From: Spirochaetes bacterium RBG_13_51_14
GTDB lineage: Bacteria; Spirochaetota; UBA4802; UBA5550
NCBI GenBank assembly: GCA_001829455.1
Contig: MIBH01000023.1
Coordinates: forward strand, 92,584-145,848
Direction of reading: 5' to 3'
DNA length: 53,265 nucleotides
Position 1 is the stretch's first letter. Every line of letters begins with the position of its first letter. A model generated the notes under the pieces. That model saw only the letters and a program-made list of their open reading frames with translations. It ran no database searches and was not told the origin of the DNA. Below are positions 8,059 through 16,949 of the stretch, piece by piece. Both the position numbers and the translations under genes were made by a program.

Positions 8059-8697
8059 ATGACCATGACAAAAAGCCTATCCGACAAAATCATGACTGCC
8101 CTCCGGAGGCATTACGCCGATGTAAAACCGAATCTTCGATACGGCAGCCGGTACCAGCTTGCCGTTGCCGTCGTGCTTTCGGCACAGACCACCGACCGCC
8201 AGGTCAACGCCGTAACCGGCGATCTTTTCAGGGACTATCCCGATTTCCAAAGTCTGGCGCGGGCCCGCGCCGCCGACGTTCGAAAGATCATTCGGAGCAC
8301 CGGATTTTACCGGAACAAATCGAAAAACATCATTGGGCTCTCGAAGGCGGTCATGGAACGGCATGGCGGCAGGCTCCCCGGCTCGAGGGAGGAACTGATG
8401 CTGCTGCCCGGCATCGGGAGAAAATCGGCAAACGTCATCCTGTCCATGGGATTCGGAATCCCGGCCCTCGCCGTGGACACGCACATCATTCGGATCGCCA
8501 ACCGCCTCGCGTACGCCGATTCGCGGGACCCCCTCGTCGTGGAGCGGGCGCTCACCGCGTTCATCCCGGAGCGGCACTGGACAGCAATCCACCTTATCCT
8601 GATCCGGCACGGCAGAACCCTCTGCACCGCCCGCAAGCCGCTCTGCGGCCGGTGCCCGATTAATGCGTACTGCGTGAGCGCTGGTAAAATTCGTTGA
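8059..8697 (+). CDS. nth: Endonuclease III
   Basis: 212 residues. Helix-hairpin-helix L-L-P-G-I-G-R-K-S-A with the catalytic lysine, catalytic Asp in A-V-D-T-H-I, and a C-terminal C-x6-C-x2-C-x5-C [4Fe-4S] loop. Nth removes oxidised pyrimidines and cleaves the abasic site. Either ATG at 8059 or 8065 may start it; neither has a strong ribosome site. Its last 38 bases overlap tail-to-tail with the opposite gene ending at 8660. Confidence 0.96.
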   Translation: MTMTKSLSDKIMTALRRHYADVKPNLRYGSRYQLAVAVVLSAQTTDRQVNAVTGDLFRDYPDFQSLARARAADVRKIIRSTGFYRNKSKNIIGLSKAVMERHGGRLPGSREELMLLPGIGRKSANVILSMGFGIPALAVDTHIIRIANRLAYADSRDPLVVERALTAFIPERHWTAIHLILIRHGRTLCTARKPLCGRCPINAYCVSAGKIR

Positions 8698-10012
8698 ACT
8701 TCACAATGACCTGCGGGCTGTTGATGGGAAGATCGAGGTCTTTCGCCGGCTCAATGCCGCATATCTTGGTGAGTGACGTGTATGCCTCCTGCGCGAGCAC
8801 GGGATCGATATCGGTCACCAGCGTGAGAAGGAATGGTATCGCTGAAATGCACTTTGACTCAGCGGTAACCCGGATGATCCATATTTTAAAAAACTGGTTC
8901 CCCGATGCAAACCGCTCAGTCATGTCGCCGATGTTCTCCTCGCAGTACTGTGAGGTGTACCGCGTGTAGAATACGGAATTAAGAAGAGTTTCGCCGGACT
9001 CAATCGACTGCCGTTCAGCGTACGATATGATTTGCTGATACGACACAGTGATATTCAGGTTCTGGATATAGAACGCGATGATGTTGGCGACTTCCATTGA
9101 GCCGGACAGAATCAGGTTTTCCCATTCCGTCGGTGTGATCGTCAGGTGTCGGTGATACTCCCGTGAATAATAAATAAGGTCATAGAGCAGATAGGGATCA
9201 GATGTTTCAGTAACGATGGACTTGAAATCATTCAGGGGAAATGAATATCCCAGCCGCATGAGTATCTGTCCGGAGCGGGCCTGTGGAAACGAGGCGAAGG
9301 GTTTGAACTTGTATATCGTGACCAGGCTTCCCACAAAGGATGAATAAATGAATATGCCGATGAGGACGCCGAAGCCAATCGATTTCAATATTTTCTTTTT
9401 GTCGAAAACGAACCGGTCAGCCATGAATTCATAAATCAGAAGTATCAGGGCAAGTGTGATCTGGAAAAATTTTAACCCCGACATCGTGGCTCCGCTGGGG
9501 GAAAATAAAAACACGAGCTGATATATCAGAAAGTAGAGGGCTGCGCCGGCGACGAACAGGAGTAAGGTTATTTTCGGTCTCCGGTTGAATTTCAGTATGA
9601 TGAGCAGGATGAGGGAATAAAAAACCGTATTGGAAAACCTGCCGTCCAGAAGCTCCAGGATCGGGTTCCAGGGCCAGTGCTCCTTGTCCACAAAATTGAT
9701 CAGCGTGTAAATAACCGTGTTGGAATAGATGATCACAAAGGGAACGATCCGCGTTTTAATGAACAGGATCAAAACGCCGAACCGCCGGTAACCGCTCCGG
9801 TATTCATCTTTCAGCGGGTGTATCTCGAGCAGGGAGAAATTATATATAAGATAAAATGAAAATACATACAGGTACACGTTTACAATAATGGGAATGACAT
9901 CCCACTTGAAATTGAGGTTAGAAATGACATTGATGATAAACAAAATTATCAGGATATAAACAAAGGTTGTGATCTTCTTGAACTGATCTGTTACAATGGA
10001 TGTGACGGCCAT
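8660..10012 (-). CDS. Polytopic membrane protein of unknown function
   Basis: 450 residues. The N-terminal half has about seven or eight hydrophobic helices (roughly residues 14-230). The C-terminal half (about 245-450) is soluble and helical, with spaced A/L patterns and the segment A-I-P-F-L-L-T-L-V-T-D-I-D-P-V-L-A-Q-E-A, which looks like a HEAT-type helical repeat. No family was recognised. It starts 15 bases after prmC on the same strand, so it is likely co-transcribed with prfA-prmC; tail overlap with nth is 38 bases. Confidence 0.75.
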   Translation of the reverse strand: MAVTSIVTDQFKKITTFVYILIILFIINVISNLNFKWDVIPIIVNVYLYVFSFYLIYNFSLLEIHPLKDEYRSGYRRFGVLILFIKTRIVPFVIIYSNTVIYTLINFVDKEHWPWNPILELLDGRFSNTVFYSLILLIILKFNRRPKITLLLFVAGAALYFLIYQLVFLFSPSGATMSGLKFFQITLALILLIYEFMADRFVFDKKKILKSIGFGVLIGIFIYSSFVGSLVTIYKFKPFASFPQARSGQILMRLGYSFPLNDFKSIVTETSDPYLLYDLIYYSREYHRHLTITPTEWENLILSGSMEVANIIAFYIQNLNITVSYQQIISYAERQSIESGETLLNSVFYTRYTSQYCEENIGDMTERFASGNQFFKIWIIRVTAESKCISAIPFLLTLVTDIDPVLAQEAYTSLTKICGIEPAKDLDLPINSPQVIVKFNEFYQRSRSTH

Positions 10013-10027
10013 TGATTTGTACCGGAA

Positions 10028-10858
10028 TTACCTATTCATCACCGCTACCCGGGGCAGGCCCGAATAGTCATTTAATACAGAAACGGAATATCCCTTCCCT
10101 TTTCCAGCTTTTTTTATAAAATCCATCATGTCATCCCCAATCTCCATGATAAGCACGCCGTCGTCCGTCAGATGGCCACCAGACCCGGCGATAACACGTT
10201 CAATGGTTTCCCTCCCCTTTCTTCCGGAAAAGAGGGCGACTTCCGGCTCAAAGGATAAATCTTTCTGTAGCCATAGGGCGCACTTTTTATCCACATACGG
10301 CGGATTAACCGCGATGACTTGGAACCGCATGCCCGAAAGCGGCTTGAACAGGTCGCCCCGGTGAAACCTGATCCTGTTCCTCCCCAGGATGCGCGCGGCG
10401 TTTTTTCGCGCGGTCGCGAGCGCTTCGGATGATATGTCGGTCGCGTGCACCTCAAGGTCGCTGCGCGAATGCTTGACCGATATCGCGATGGCGCCTGAAC
10501 CGGTGCCGATATCGACGACCGGAGCGTTCTGCCGCGCGTGGTAGACCGTCAGGTCCACGAGGAGCTCCGTCTCCGGACGGGGTATGAGCACATGACGGTT
10601 CACGATAAAATCGAGGGAATAGAATTCCTTCCTGCCCAGGATGTAGGCGATTGGTTCGAACTGCACCCGCCGCCGTATCAGCCGGTTGATCCGACGGAGT
10701 TCATCTGCGGTGAGTTCACGGTCATCGACGGCGTGAAGACGGAAGCGCTCGGTATCCAGAGCATGGGAAATCAGCAGTTCCGCGTCCATGACGGGACTCG
10801 GTATGCTGCCCTCCCTGAGCTGCGCACCGACAGTTCGAATAATCTGGGAAATGCGCAC
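10028..10858 (-). CDS. prmC: Peptide chain release factor N(5)-glutamine methyltransferase
   Basis: 276 residues. N-terminal helical domain, then a Rossmann methyltransferase with motif I V-D-I-G-T-G-S-G-A-I (about 119-128) and catalytic N-P-P-Y-V (about 187-191), preceded by the family block P-I-A-Y-I-L-G-R-K-E-F-Y and L-I-P-R-P-E-T-E. PrmC methylates the Gln of the GGQ motif of release factors, and the RF1 gene lies directly upstream. Start is GTG at 10858 with GAGG upstream, 15 bases after the prfA stop. Confidence 0.95.
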   Translation of the reverse strand: MRISQIIRTVGAQLREGSIPSPVMDAELLISHALDTERFRLHAVDDRELTADELRRINRLIRRRVQFEPIAYILGRKEFYSLDFIVNRHVLIPRPETELLVDLTVYHARQNAPVVDIGTGSGAIAISVKHSRSDLEVHATDISSEALATARKNAARILGRNRIRFHRGDLFKPLSGMRFQVIAVNPPYVDKKCALWLQKDLSFEPEVALFSGRKGRETIERVIAGSGGHLTDDGVLIMEIGDDMMDFIKKAGKGKGYSVSVLNDYSGLPRVAVMNR

Positions 10859-10873
10859 GGATCTGCCTCGCCG

Positions 10874-11944
10874 CTACATGGTGATTTTTTTCAGCACTTC
10901 TTTAATTTCATGCTTTTTAAGGGGTTCGACAACCGCGTCCAGATATCCCTCCATGATCTTATCCAGCGAATACAGGGTAAGCCCGATCCGGTGGTCCGTG
11001 ACCCGCGACTGAGGGAAATTATAGGTGCGGATGCGTTCGCTCCGGTCTCCGGATCCGACCTGGGACTTCCGCAGGGCGGCCTCGCGCTCCATACGCTCCC
11101 GGTTGGCCTTCTCCAGCAGCCGGGCGCGCAGAACCCGGAGCGCTTTTGCCTTGTTCTTATGCTGCGACTTCTCGTCCTGGCAGGTTACCACCATCCCCGT
11201 GGGGATGTGAGTGATGCGCACCGCGGAATCGGTCGTGTTCACGGACTGGCCGCCGTGTCCGGAGGACCGGTACACGTCAATCCGCAAATCATCCGGATTG
11301 ATGTCGACCTCGTCGTCTTCCGCTTCGGGAAGAACCGCCACGGTCACCGCGGAGGTATGTATCCTGCCGCCGGCCTCCGTAGCAGGAACCCGCTGGACCC
11401 GATGGCCGCCGGACTCAAACTTCAGGCGGTCATAGGCCTCGGGGCTTCTGATGGAAAAGATGATCTCCTTGTATCCGCCGATCCCGGTTGCGCTCACGCT
11501 CAGGTATTCGATTTTCCATCCCTTCATGTCGGCGTAACGGCCATACATCCGGAACAGGTCCGCCGCAAACAGGGCAGCCTCCTCGCCGCCGGTTCCCGCC
11601 CTGATCTCCATGATAACGTCCTTGCCGGAATTGGGATCTTTCGGAAGGAGCATAATCAGAAGCCTGTTCTCATGATCTTCGATCTTTCTCTCGAGCTCGG
11701 TGATCTCGTTCACAAGAAGCTCCTTCATTTCCGGATCCCTCTCATCGCCCACCAGGGTCTTCGCATCCTCAAGCTCACGCTTGAATTTTTTATATTCCTC
11801 AAAAGTGCTTACAATCGGCGCGAGCCCTGACCGCTCGCGGGTAAGGGTCTTGAAGCGGTTCTGGTCCGCGATGACGTCAGGCTTGCTCATCTCAAGCTCG
11901 AGATCCCGGAATCGTTCAGCTATTTTATTCAGTTTCTCAATCAT
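10874..11944 (-). CDS. prfA: Peptide chain release factor 1
   Basis: 356 residues from the ATG at 11944 ([12 protein letters not shown]); an upstream in-frame extension runs into the tRNA-Arg gene and is not used. It has the RF1 codon-recognition tripeptide P-A-T ([14 protein letters not shown]) and the catalytic [10 protein letters not shown] block. RF1 ends translation at UAA and UAG. Its modifying enzyme PrmC follows in the same operon. Confidence 0.97.
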   Translation of the reverse strand: MIEKLNKIAERFRDLELEMSKPDVIADQNRFKTLTRERSGLAPIVSTFEEYKKFKRELEDAKTLVGDERDPEMKELLVNEITELERKIEDHENRLLIMLLPKDPNSGKDVIMEIRAGTGGEEAALFAADLFRMYGRYADMKGWKIEYLSVSATGIGGYKEIIFSIRSPEAYDRLKFESGGHRVQRVPATEAGGRIHTSAVTVAVLPEAEDDEVDINPDDLRIDVYRSSGHGGQSVNTTDSAVRITHIPTGMVVTCQDEKSQHKNKAKALRVLRARLLEKANRERMEREAALRKSQVGSGDRSERIRTYNFPQSRVTDHRIGLTLYSLDKIMEGYLDAVVEPLKKHEIKEVLKKITM

Positions 11945-11993
11945 TGGCTTCTCGCGAAAAAAACATCGGCTGCTACCGCTTGTATTGATGCTG

Positions 11994-12067
11994 CGCTCCC
12001 GGGAGGACTCGAACCTCCGGCACATGGTTTAGGAAACCACCGCTCTATCCTCCTGAGCTACGGGAGC
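11994..12067 (-). tRNA. tRNA-Arg (anticodon CCT)
   Basis: On the minus strand: acceptor GCTCCCG/CGGGAGC with discriminator G, D stem GCTC/GAGC, anticodon stem GTGGT/ACCAT with loop TTCCTAA (anticodon CCT, arginine AGG), and T arm GGAGG-TTCGAGT-CCTCC. CCA is not encoded. It lies 49 bases upstream of the prfA start. Confidence 0.96.
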
Positions 12068-12131
12068 ATTGTTCATTAACTACCTGGGCATAGCTTTTCT
12101 TTGGTATGGCCGTGTCACTGTGTTGCGGGTG

Positions 12132-12776
12132 CTACTGAAACATATTCTTGCGTCTCGAAGCGACAAGCCGCTGGAATTCCCTGATCTTCTTGACCGCGAT
12201 CCTATCGCCGAACAATTCAATCTTGTCAGTGCGGCTTAAATGTGTCAATTCTTTTTGCGCATCATCCTCGGTCAAACCGGCCCACCGTGACACGTCCTTC
12301 GCGGTCACGTTGAGGCTGATCTCGCTCTGCAGATCGAGGTGCGGGTCCTGCTCTGCCAGCATGACCAGCACGTCCATGACCTTGAGCTGGGGCTCTTCCA
12401 GGAGAAGTATCATGAGCCTGCGCTTGGCGTCGTAGATCCGCTTCGAGAATATCACCAGAAGCTTGTACGCGAGCTGCGGGTTGCCGGCCATGAGGGTATC
12501 GAAATTGTCCCGGTGAAGCTTGAGAAGCTTCACATGGTCAAGAGCGATCGCCGTCGCCGACCGGGGCTGTTCCTCCAGGATGGCCATTTCGCCGAAAACA
12601 TCGCCCTCGGTCAGCACGTCGAGGTTCTTCTCCCGGTTCTGTATGAGTTTGACGATCCTGACTTTACCCGATTGTATGAAATAAAACTCGTTGCCGGGCT
12701 CCCATTCGCAGAAAATGATTTCGTTTGGGGCGTACTCGACGCCGAATTTCTCAAAAAATTTTTCATCCAAATCCAT
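12132..12776 (-). CDS. Cyclic-nucleotide-binding-domain regulator of the Crp/Fnr type
   Basis: 214 residues. An N-terminal cNMP-binding beta-roll (about 15-125) shows G-N-E-F-Y-F-I-Q-S-G-K-V and the phosphate-binding cassette G-D-V-F-G-E-M-A-I-L-E-E-Q-P-R-S-A-T-A. The following long helix and C-terminal part (about 140-205; V-T-A-K-D-V-S-R-W-A-G-L) resemble the Crp winged helix, though the recognition helix is divergent. The cassette Arg and Ser are intact, so nucleotide binding is plausible. It starts 6 bases after a second cNMP-domain gene on the same strand. Confidence 0.85.
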   Translation of the reverse strand: MDLDEKFFEKFGVEYAPNEIIFCEWEPGNEFYFIQSGKVRIVKLIQNREKNLDVLTEGDVFGEMAILEEQPRSATAIALDHVKLLKLHRDNFDTLMAGNPQLAYKLLVIFSKRIYDAKRRLMILLLEEPQLKVMDVLVMLAEQDPHLDLQSEISLNVTAKDVSRWAGLTEDDAQKELTHLSRTDKIELFGDRIAVKKIREFQRLVASRRKNMFQ

Positions 12777-12782
12777 CGCACA

Positions 12783-13994
12783 CTACCTGCCCTGCAGTTG
12801 TTTGATCTTATTCAGCGCTTCACTGTTCAATTTGTCCTTCGGCGACATGTTGAGAACTTTGTTGTAATAGGATATCGCTTTGTCCTTCTGGTTCACCGAC
12901 TCGAAGATTGTGCCGATGTGGAAAATGGCGCTCTTCACATAGGGCGAATTAGAAAAATTCCGCAAAACCCGTGACAGTATCTCCAGGGCATCCTTGTGCC
13001 GCCCCAGTTCAATGAGGCACCGGCCGGCATCAAAGTGGGCCTTCTCGAACAGCTTCCTTTCATCCGGGCTGGTCCTCCGGTCCAATGAAATGATTTTCTG
13101 ATACAATTTCAACGCTGTGGTGTAATTTCTTTTTGAGAAGGATGCGTCCGCCGCGTCATTCAATTCACGGGGAGAGCCGTCGTCCATTGTCCCGGTATGT
13201 GAAAAGTCATCAGGGCCGGTCGAGCCGGTGTCAGAAAGAAAATCGTCCATCTCGTTTTCAAGGGACGTGCTGGCCGTAGCCGGAGCCTCTCTTTCCTCAG
13301 GCGAGACGTCGAAATCAATCATATCGGCCGGACCGCTTGATTCGTTCGGTGACTGGTCGTCTCCGCCGCCCGATGGCCGGGCCGGCGATGCTCCGGGGCC
13401 CGCGTCGTGAGCGCCGAGATCAGCCGGCGCCGGTTCCCCGGCGTCGATCCCGCGAATCCGCTTCATGGCCAGAGCGGCGTGTTCGCCGTCGGGATAGTAT
13501 TCCATGTAGCGCTTGTACGCATACTGCGCGTGCTTCAGGATCCCGGCCTTGTAATAGTACTCGCCGATTTTAAAGAGCTCCGCGTCAGGATTCACGATTT
13601 CGCCCTCGCCCAGCACCGATCGCTCCATCTTGACGATCCGCCGCAGCTGGTTGCTGAATACGCGCAGCATTTTTCGCACGACATTGGCGTTTTTCAGCAC
13701 CAGCCGTTCAAAATCAGCCGGGGTCAGCACCAACACCATAGTGTTCCCCATAGTCTGCGCCGTTTCCTCGCGCGGGTACTTGCCGAGCGCCGATTTGACG
13801 CCGAAGAATTCCCCCTGACGGACCTCCTCCTTCACCTCTTCGCCGGTGTCCAGCTTGAGCGACGTGAGTACGACCTTCCCGGACTTCAGTATGTATATAT
13901 ACTCGCTCTTGTCGTTTTCAAAATATATGATCGACCCTGCCTTGTACGTCCTGGTTATGATTCCCGATGGCCCCCCAGCGCCGTTCGACATCAT
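12783..13994 (-). CDS. cNMP-binding domain fused to TPR-like repeats
   Basis: 403 residues. An N-terminal beta-roll (about 10-125; Y-I-Y-I-L-K-S-G-K-V, G-E-F-F-G-V-K-S-A-L-G) whose cassette lacks the usual E-x-x-x-x-x-x-R-S-A arrangement, then a helical pair (about 140-185), a Gly/Ser/Pro/Asp-rich disordered linker (about 190-285) and C-terminal TPR-like helices (about 288-400; A-D-A-S-F-S-K-R-N-Y-T-T-A-L-K-L-Y). There is no DNA-binding domain. The layout is typical of spirochaetal Crp-domain/TPR proteins of unknown role. Co-transcribed with the downstream Crp-like gene. Confidence 0.8.
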   Translation of the reverse strand: MMSNGAGGPSGIITRTYKAGSIIYFENDKSEYIYILKSGKVVLTSLKLDTGEEVKEEVRQGEFFGVKSALGKYPREETAQTMGNTMVLVLTPADFERLVLKNANVVRKMLRVFSNQLRRIVKMERSVLGEGEIVNPDAELFKIGEYYYKAGILKHAQYAYKRYMEYYPDGEHAALAMKRIRGIDAGEPAPADLGAHDAGPGASPARPSGGGDDQSPNESSGPADMIDFDVSPEEREAPATASTSLENEMDDFLSDTGSTGPDDFSHTGTMDDGSPRELNDAADASFSKRNYTTALKLYQKIISLDRRTSPDERKLFEKAHFDAGRCLIELGRHKDALEILSRVLRNFSNSPYVKSAIFHIGTIFESVNQKDKAISYYNKVLNMSPKDKLNSEALNKIKQLQGR

Positions 13995-14008
13995 GCGACC
14001 CCCGTGTC

Positions 14009-15238
14009 CTATATGTCAAATTCTATCGGAAGGAAGGGGAATTCCTTTTTGAATCCCACCGCCCTGCTTATTCTCCTCAGCAGCCCGACGGGGTCGCCGA
14101 TGATTATTTTGTCAGCCCCGTCCATTACGATACGCTGGTACTCCACGTCCAATTCATCAAAGACATTCGCGTAATTTGAATCACCGTAGACGGGCCTGCC
14201 GTCAATGACCACCAGCATGACGTCCCGCAGATGCGCGTGCACTATCGAGCCGGCAGGCGACCTTCCCCGGTCCCGGAACACGCACAGATCGGCGACAGCT
14301 CCCTCTTCAATCCGGCCCATATTCTTCTGCCTGAAGGCCTTCGCCGGGTTGACGGTGACCATTTTCAGGATCGCTTCATCGTACAACCGCTCGCCGTAAA
14401 TCCTTTCATAAATCATCTGGTCGAACTTCATTTCGTACAACAAATTTTCACCGCCCGTCATGGGAGAATCCGTACCGATGCAGAGGTTGATTCCTTTATC
14501 GATAAATTTTTTAACGTCCATCGTCTGATTGTACATCGACATATTGGAATCGCCGCACCATACACAGGAAGCGCCGCGCTGTTTCACGAGGTTGAGGTCT
14601 TCGTCTGAAAAGGCAATGCAGTGGACGAAGACCGAATGATCCCCCAGCCCTCCGAGCTGGTTGATGACCGCAATATCCTGCTTTGTTTCATCGTCGAAAC
14701 CCTCAGCGATGTGCGTCACGAAGGGAATGTCCTCCCTGACGGCCTTCCGGTACTCTTCGGTAATGCCGTCGCCCCAGGCCAGAGCGAATGAAGCCACCGA
14801 ATGCGCCAGCGCGTACTTTTTCACCGCCTTGGTGGGCAGGATGTCGTAAAACGGATCACCGACAAAATGAGGGATGTGATCGGATACCAGCGTCACGCCG
14901 GATATGAGGTTGCGGTACGCGCCGAGGAGGTAGAGGTCCCGGTTCTCAATCCGCTGCCGCTCCTCATACACGGGCGAACTCTTCAGGTCGTTATCCCAGG
15001 GTAGCCAGTTGATATAGGGGCCGTTTGCCACCTTCGGGTAATAGGTCCCCAGAAGATGATCGTGCGCGTTGATGAGACCGGGTACGACGACCCCCTTCTT
15101 CGCATCTATGGTTATCGGGCCGTTGTCACCGGCGGAGGAAATTTTACTGATCTTGCCATTGCCGATAACAATAGATCCATTTTTGATAGATTTATCGGGG
15201 GTCAGGATTGTTCCGCCAGAAATCGACCACTTATTCAT
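14009..15238 (-). CDS. Amidohydrolase-family metallohydrolase
   Basis: 409 residues from the ATG at 15238, with AAGG about nine bases upstream. TIM-barrel amidohydrolase signatures: G-L-I-N-A-H-D-H (first metal-binding HxH) after V-V-V-P, T-H-I-A-E-G (third metal His), F-V-H-C-I-A-F (fourth His), G-T-D-S-P (metal Asp) and a C-terminal A-V-D-L-C-V-F strand. The closest families by motif are the guanine deaminase/S-adenosylhomocysteine deaminase/TRZ-ATZ hydrolases. The substrate cannot be told. It ends 14 bases before the cNMP/TPR gene, suggesting one transcript. Confidence 0.85.
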   Translation of the reverse strand: MNKWSISGGTILTPDKSIKNGSIVIGNGKISKISSAGDNGPITIDAKKGVVVPGLINAHDHLLGTYYPKVANGPYINWLPWDNDLKSSPVYEERQRIENRDLYLLGAYRNLISGVTLVSDHIPHFVGDPFYDILPTKAVKKYALAHSVASFALAWGDGITEEYRKAVREDIPFVTHIAEGFDDETKQDIAVINQLGGLGDHSVFVHCIAFSDEDLNLVKQRGASCVWCGDSNMSMYNQTMDVKKFIDKGINLCIGTDSPMTGGENLLYEMKFDQMIYERIYGERLYDEAILKMVTVNPAKAFRQKNMGRIEEGAVADLCVFRDRGRSPAGSIVHAHLRDVMLVVIDGRPVYGDSNYANVFDELDVEYQRIVMDGADKIIIGDPVGLLRRISRAVGFKKEFPFLPIEFDI

Positions 15239-15460
15239 TAACAAGACCTTTTATTCTATAATGTTGCGGTTACTATAATTTCGACGTCAGAATATAAAAT
15301 AATTAGCCTTTGATGATATTTTATTCCCTTCCGCTCAATGCTTCCGCAAAAAGCGGGATACGTCTCGCTCGCATATATTCATTTGCCGGAAACGAATCAA
15401 ATATTAAAATAGTACCATAAATACGTAGCGTCAAGTAAAATACCTATCCCGATATTTTTA

Positions 15461-15490
15461 TTGACAACGCTCCGCGGCCCTTGGAACAAT
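15461..15490 (+). promoter_or_regulatory. Candidate promoter of the small ORF at 15519
   Basis: Perfect TTGACA (15461-15466), 18-base spacer, AACAAT (15485-15490). The predicted start would leave a leader of only about 20 bases. The rest of the 15239-15518 gap shows no other feature. Confidence 0.4.
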
Positions 15491-15518
15491 ACGGCATATC
15501 TAATAATGTACGGCTCCC

Positions 15519-15707
15519 ATGCAGATAAAACTCTATCATATCGACACACTGGAATACTCGGGTTCAATTATTGTTAACAATCAGGAATGGAAATACGAGG
15601 GCGTTACTGACGAACACATGATTTCCGTCACCCGGGGGATGCCGCTGAAGGCGCTTCTGGCATGCCTCGCATCATTCGAACTGGTCTATGACCTTCTTGA
15701 TGAATGA
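15519..15707 (+). CDS. Small conserved-looking hypothetical protein
   Basis: 62 residues: M-Q-I-K-L-Y-H-I-D-T-L-E-Y-S-G-S-I-I-V-N-N-Q-E-W-K-Y-E at the N-terminal side, a short helix-prone C-terminus and a Cys in L-A-C-L-A. Third-position base use looks coding, and a TTGACA-type promoter lies just upstream. No ribosome site is obvious. Family not recognised; no membrane segment or signal peptide. Confidence 0.5.
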   Translation: MQIKLYHIDTLEYSGSIIVNNQEWKYEGVTDEHMISVTRGMPLKALLACLASFELVYDLLDE

Positions 15708-15805
15708 AACGACAGCGCGGCTGATGAATCGGCAGGTATGCAATCGTAAAAACCCGTCCTTCGAGCAGCCGGGCGGATCCAAAAAATGACCGTTACGAAA
15801 ACACG

Positions 15806-16645
15806 CTATCTGAGGAATTTCAGCGCATCTCCGGCTGTTCTCTCAGGAATCTCTTCCATTGGTATATGACCGGCATCATCATAAGTAATAAAGCTGGCGG
15901 ATGAAAGATCTTTCTTCCAGAGTTCAACGTGCGCGTAGGGTATCCATTCGTCTTTTTTCCCCCACATGATCAGGGTGGGAACCTTGATATTGGGAATGTC
16001 TCTGGAAAGACCAGCAGACTTAGTCTGCTCTCTCATCCCGATGAATATATCGACCCAGGCGTTCCTGTTCCCTTCCCGCATGGCGAAATCGAAATATCGC
16101 TTTTGAATTTTCGAGCTCACTTTTGACTTGTCGCCGAAGACCTGTTTCACCGCATTATAGATCATGGACCGCGGCATCATACTCCGCGCCAGGGGACGCA
16201 TGCCCGGACTGCTGGCGAAATCAAGAAGCCACGGCAATTTCTGATTATAGCCCACCGAATCGATCAAGATAAGCTTTTTGACTTTCCGGGGATATTTAAG
16301 CGCGTAGTTCCAGGCGACGTACCCGCCCAAAGAATTTCCGGCGAGATAAAACCCATTCACGCCCACCCTGTTCGCGAATGCATCCAGCAACTCAACGCCG
16401 CCGTCGCAGGTATCGAGGGAGGAGCACACTCCATGAAGCAGAACCAGCACCGGGCCCCGTCCCTCGTCGCGATATCGGATTCTCATCCCTTCATAGGTAA
16501 GATATTTATCCTCGCTTGATCCATACCGCTTTTCCAGCTGGTCCAATGGTATGGTAATGGCGCCCATAGAAGTACAACCGCCGGTTACCAATACGCTGAG
16601 AAAAAAAACAGGAATCGCGAAAAACAACCAGTCATTATTAATCAT
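15806..16645 (-). CDS. Alpha/beta hydrolase lipoprotein with an internal deletion
   Basis: 279 residues. Lipoprotein signal with lipobox G-G-C24, then an alpha/beta-hydrolase core: oxyanion H71-G72, nucleophile Ser105 in G-N-S-L-G-G, acid in W-G-K-K-D-E-W, catalytic His in D-A-G-H-I-P. The triad is intact. Only 34 residues separate the HG motif from the nucleophile, about half the usual distance, and the text jumps from D-T-C-D-G-G-V-E straight to L-L-D-A-F. A strand and helix that normally precede the nucleophile elbow appear to be missing in frame. The protein may be inactive or fold differently. Confidence 0.8.
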   Translation of the reverse strand: MINNDWLFFAIPVFFLSVLVTGGCTSMGAITIPLDQLEKRYGSSEDKYLTYEGMRIRYRDEGRGPVLVLLHGVCSSLDTCDGGVELLDAFANRVGVNGFYLAGNSLGGYVAWNYALKYPRKVKKLILIDSVGYNQKLPWLLDFASSPGMRPLARSMMPRSMIYNAVKQVFGDKSKVSSKIQKRYFDFAMREGNRNAWVDIFIGMREQTKSAGLSRDIPNIKVPTLIMWGKKDEWIPYAHVELWKKDLSSASFITYDDAGHIPMEEIPERTAGDALKFLR

Positions 16646-16681
16646 ATTATGTTCTTCCTCATTATGATGAGTGTGTCAAGG

Positions 16682-16906
16682 TCATATCACGCATAACTCA
16701 TTCCAGACCGCCATGTACCCGGGTCCGTGAGCAACGGCGTCAGCTCGCAATACGGAAATACCGCTCACGTTGACACGGAGGATTGCACCGTCAATGCCTG
16801 ATGATAAAAACATATTATCCAGAAGGCTATTCGTCTCGCCAGAAATTGATATTTCAGAATCTGTCTTTGCGCAGCGGCTGGAAAAAGCGAGGAACACGGA
16901 TGACAA
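16682..16906 (-). pseudogene. Possible remnant of a macrodomain protein
   Basis: A 74-codon frame contains N-S-L-L, then S-G-I-D-G-A-I-L-R, then A-D-A-V-A-H-G-P-G-Y and finally L-C-V-I before the stop. Macrodomains (ADP-ribose binding) have N-A-A-N-S-x-L-L, G-x-G-V-D-G-A-I-H-R-A-A-G, G-x-A-x-x-T-x-G-Y and V-I-H in that order. The V-D-A-I-V-N-A-A stretch and everything after V-I are missing. Read as decay after deletion. It fills the otherwise empty space between two genes. Confidence 0.4.
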
Positions 16907-16949
16907 TAACGGATTAATCCGAAACTGGCCCCGTTATAAATGAGGCGAA

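Noticed and set aside
10538-11830. 430-codon open frame on the plus strand over prmC/prfA
   Set aside because: Antisense of two clear release-factor genes; the long frame follows from their GC-rich codon pattern.
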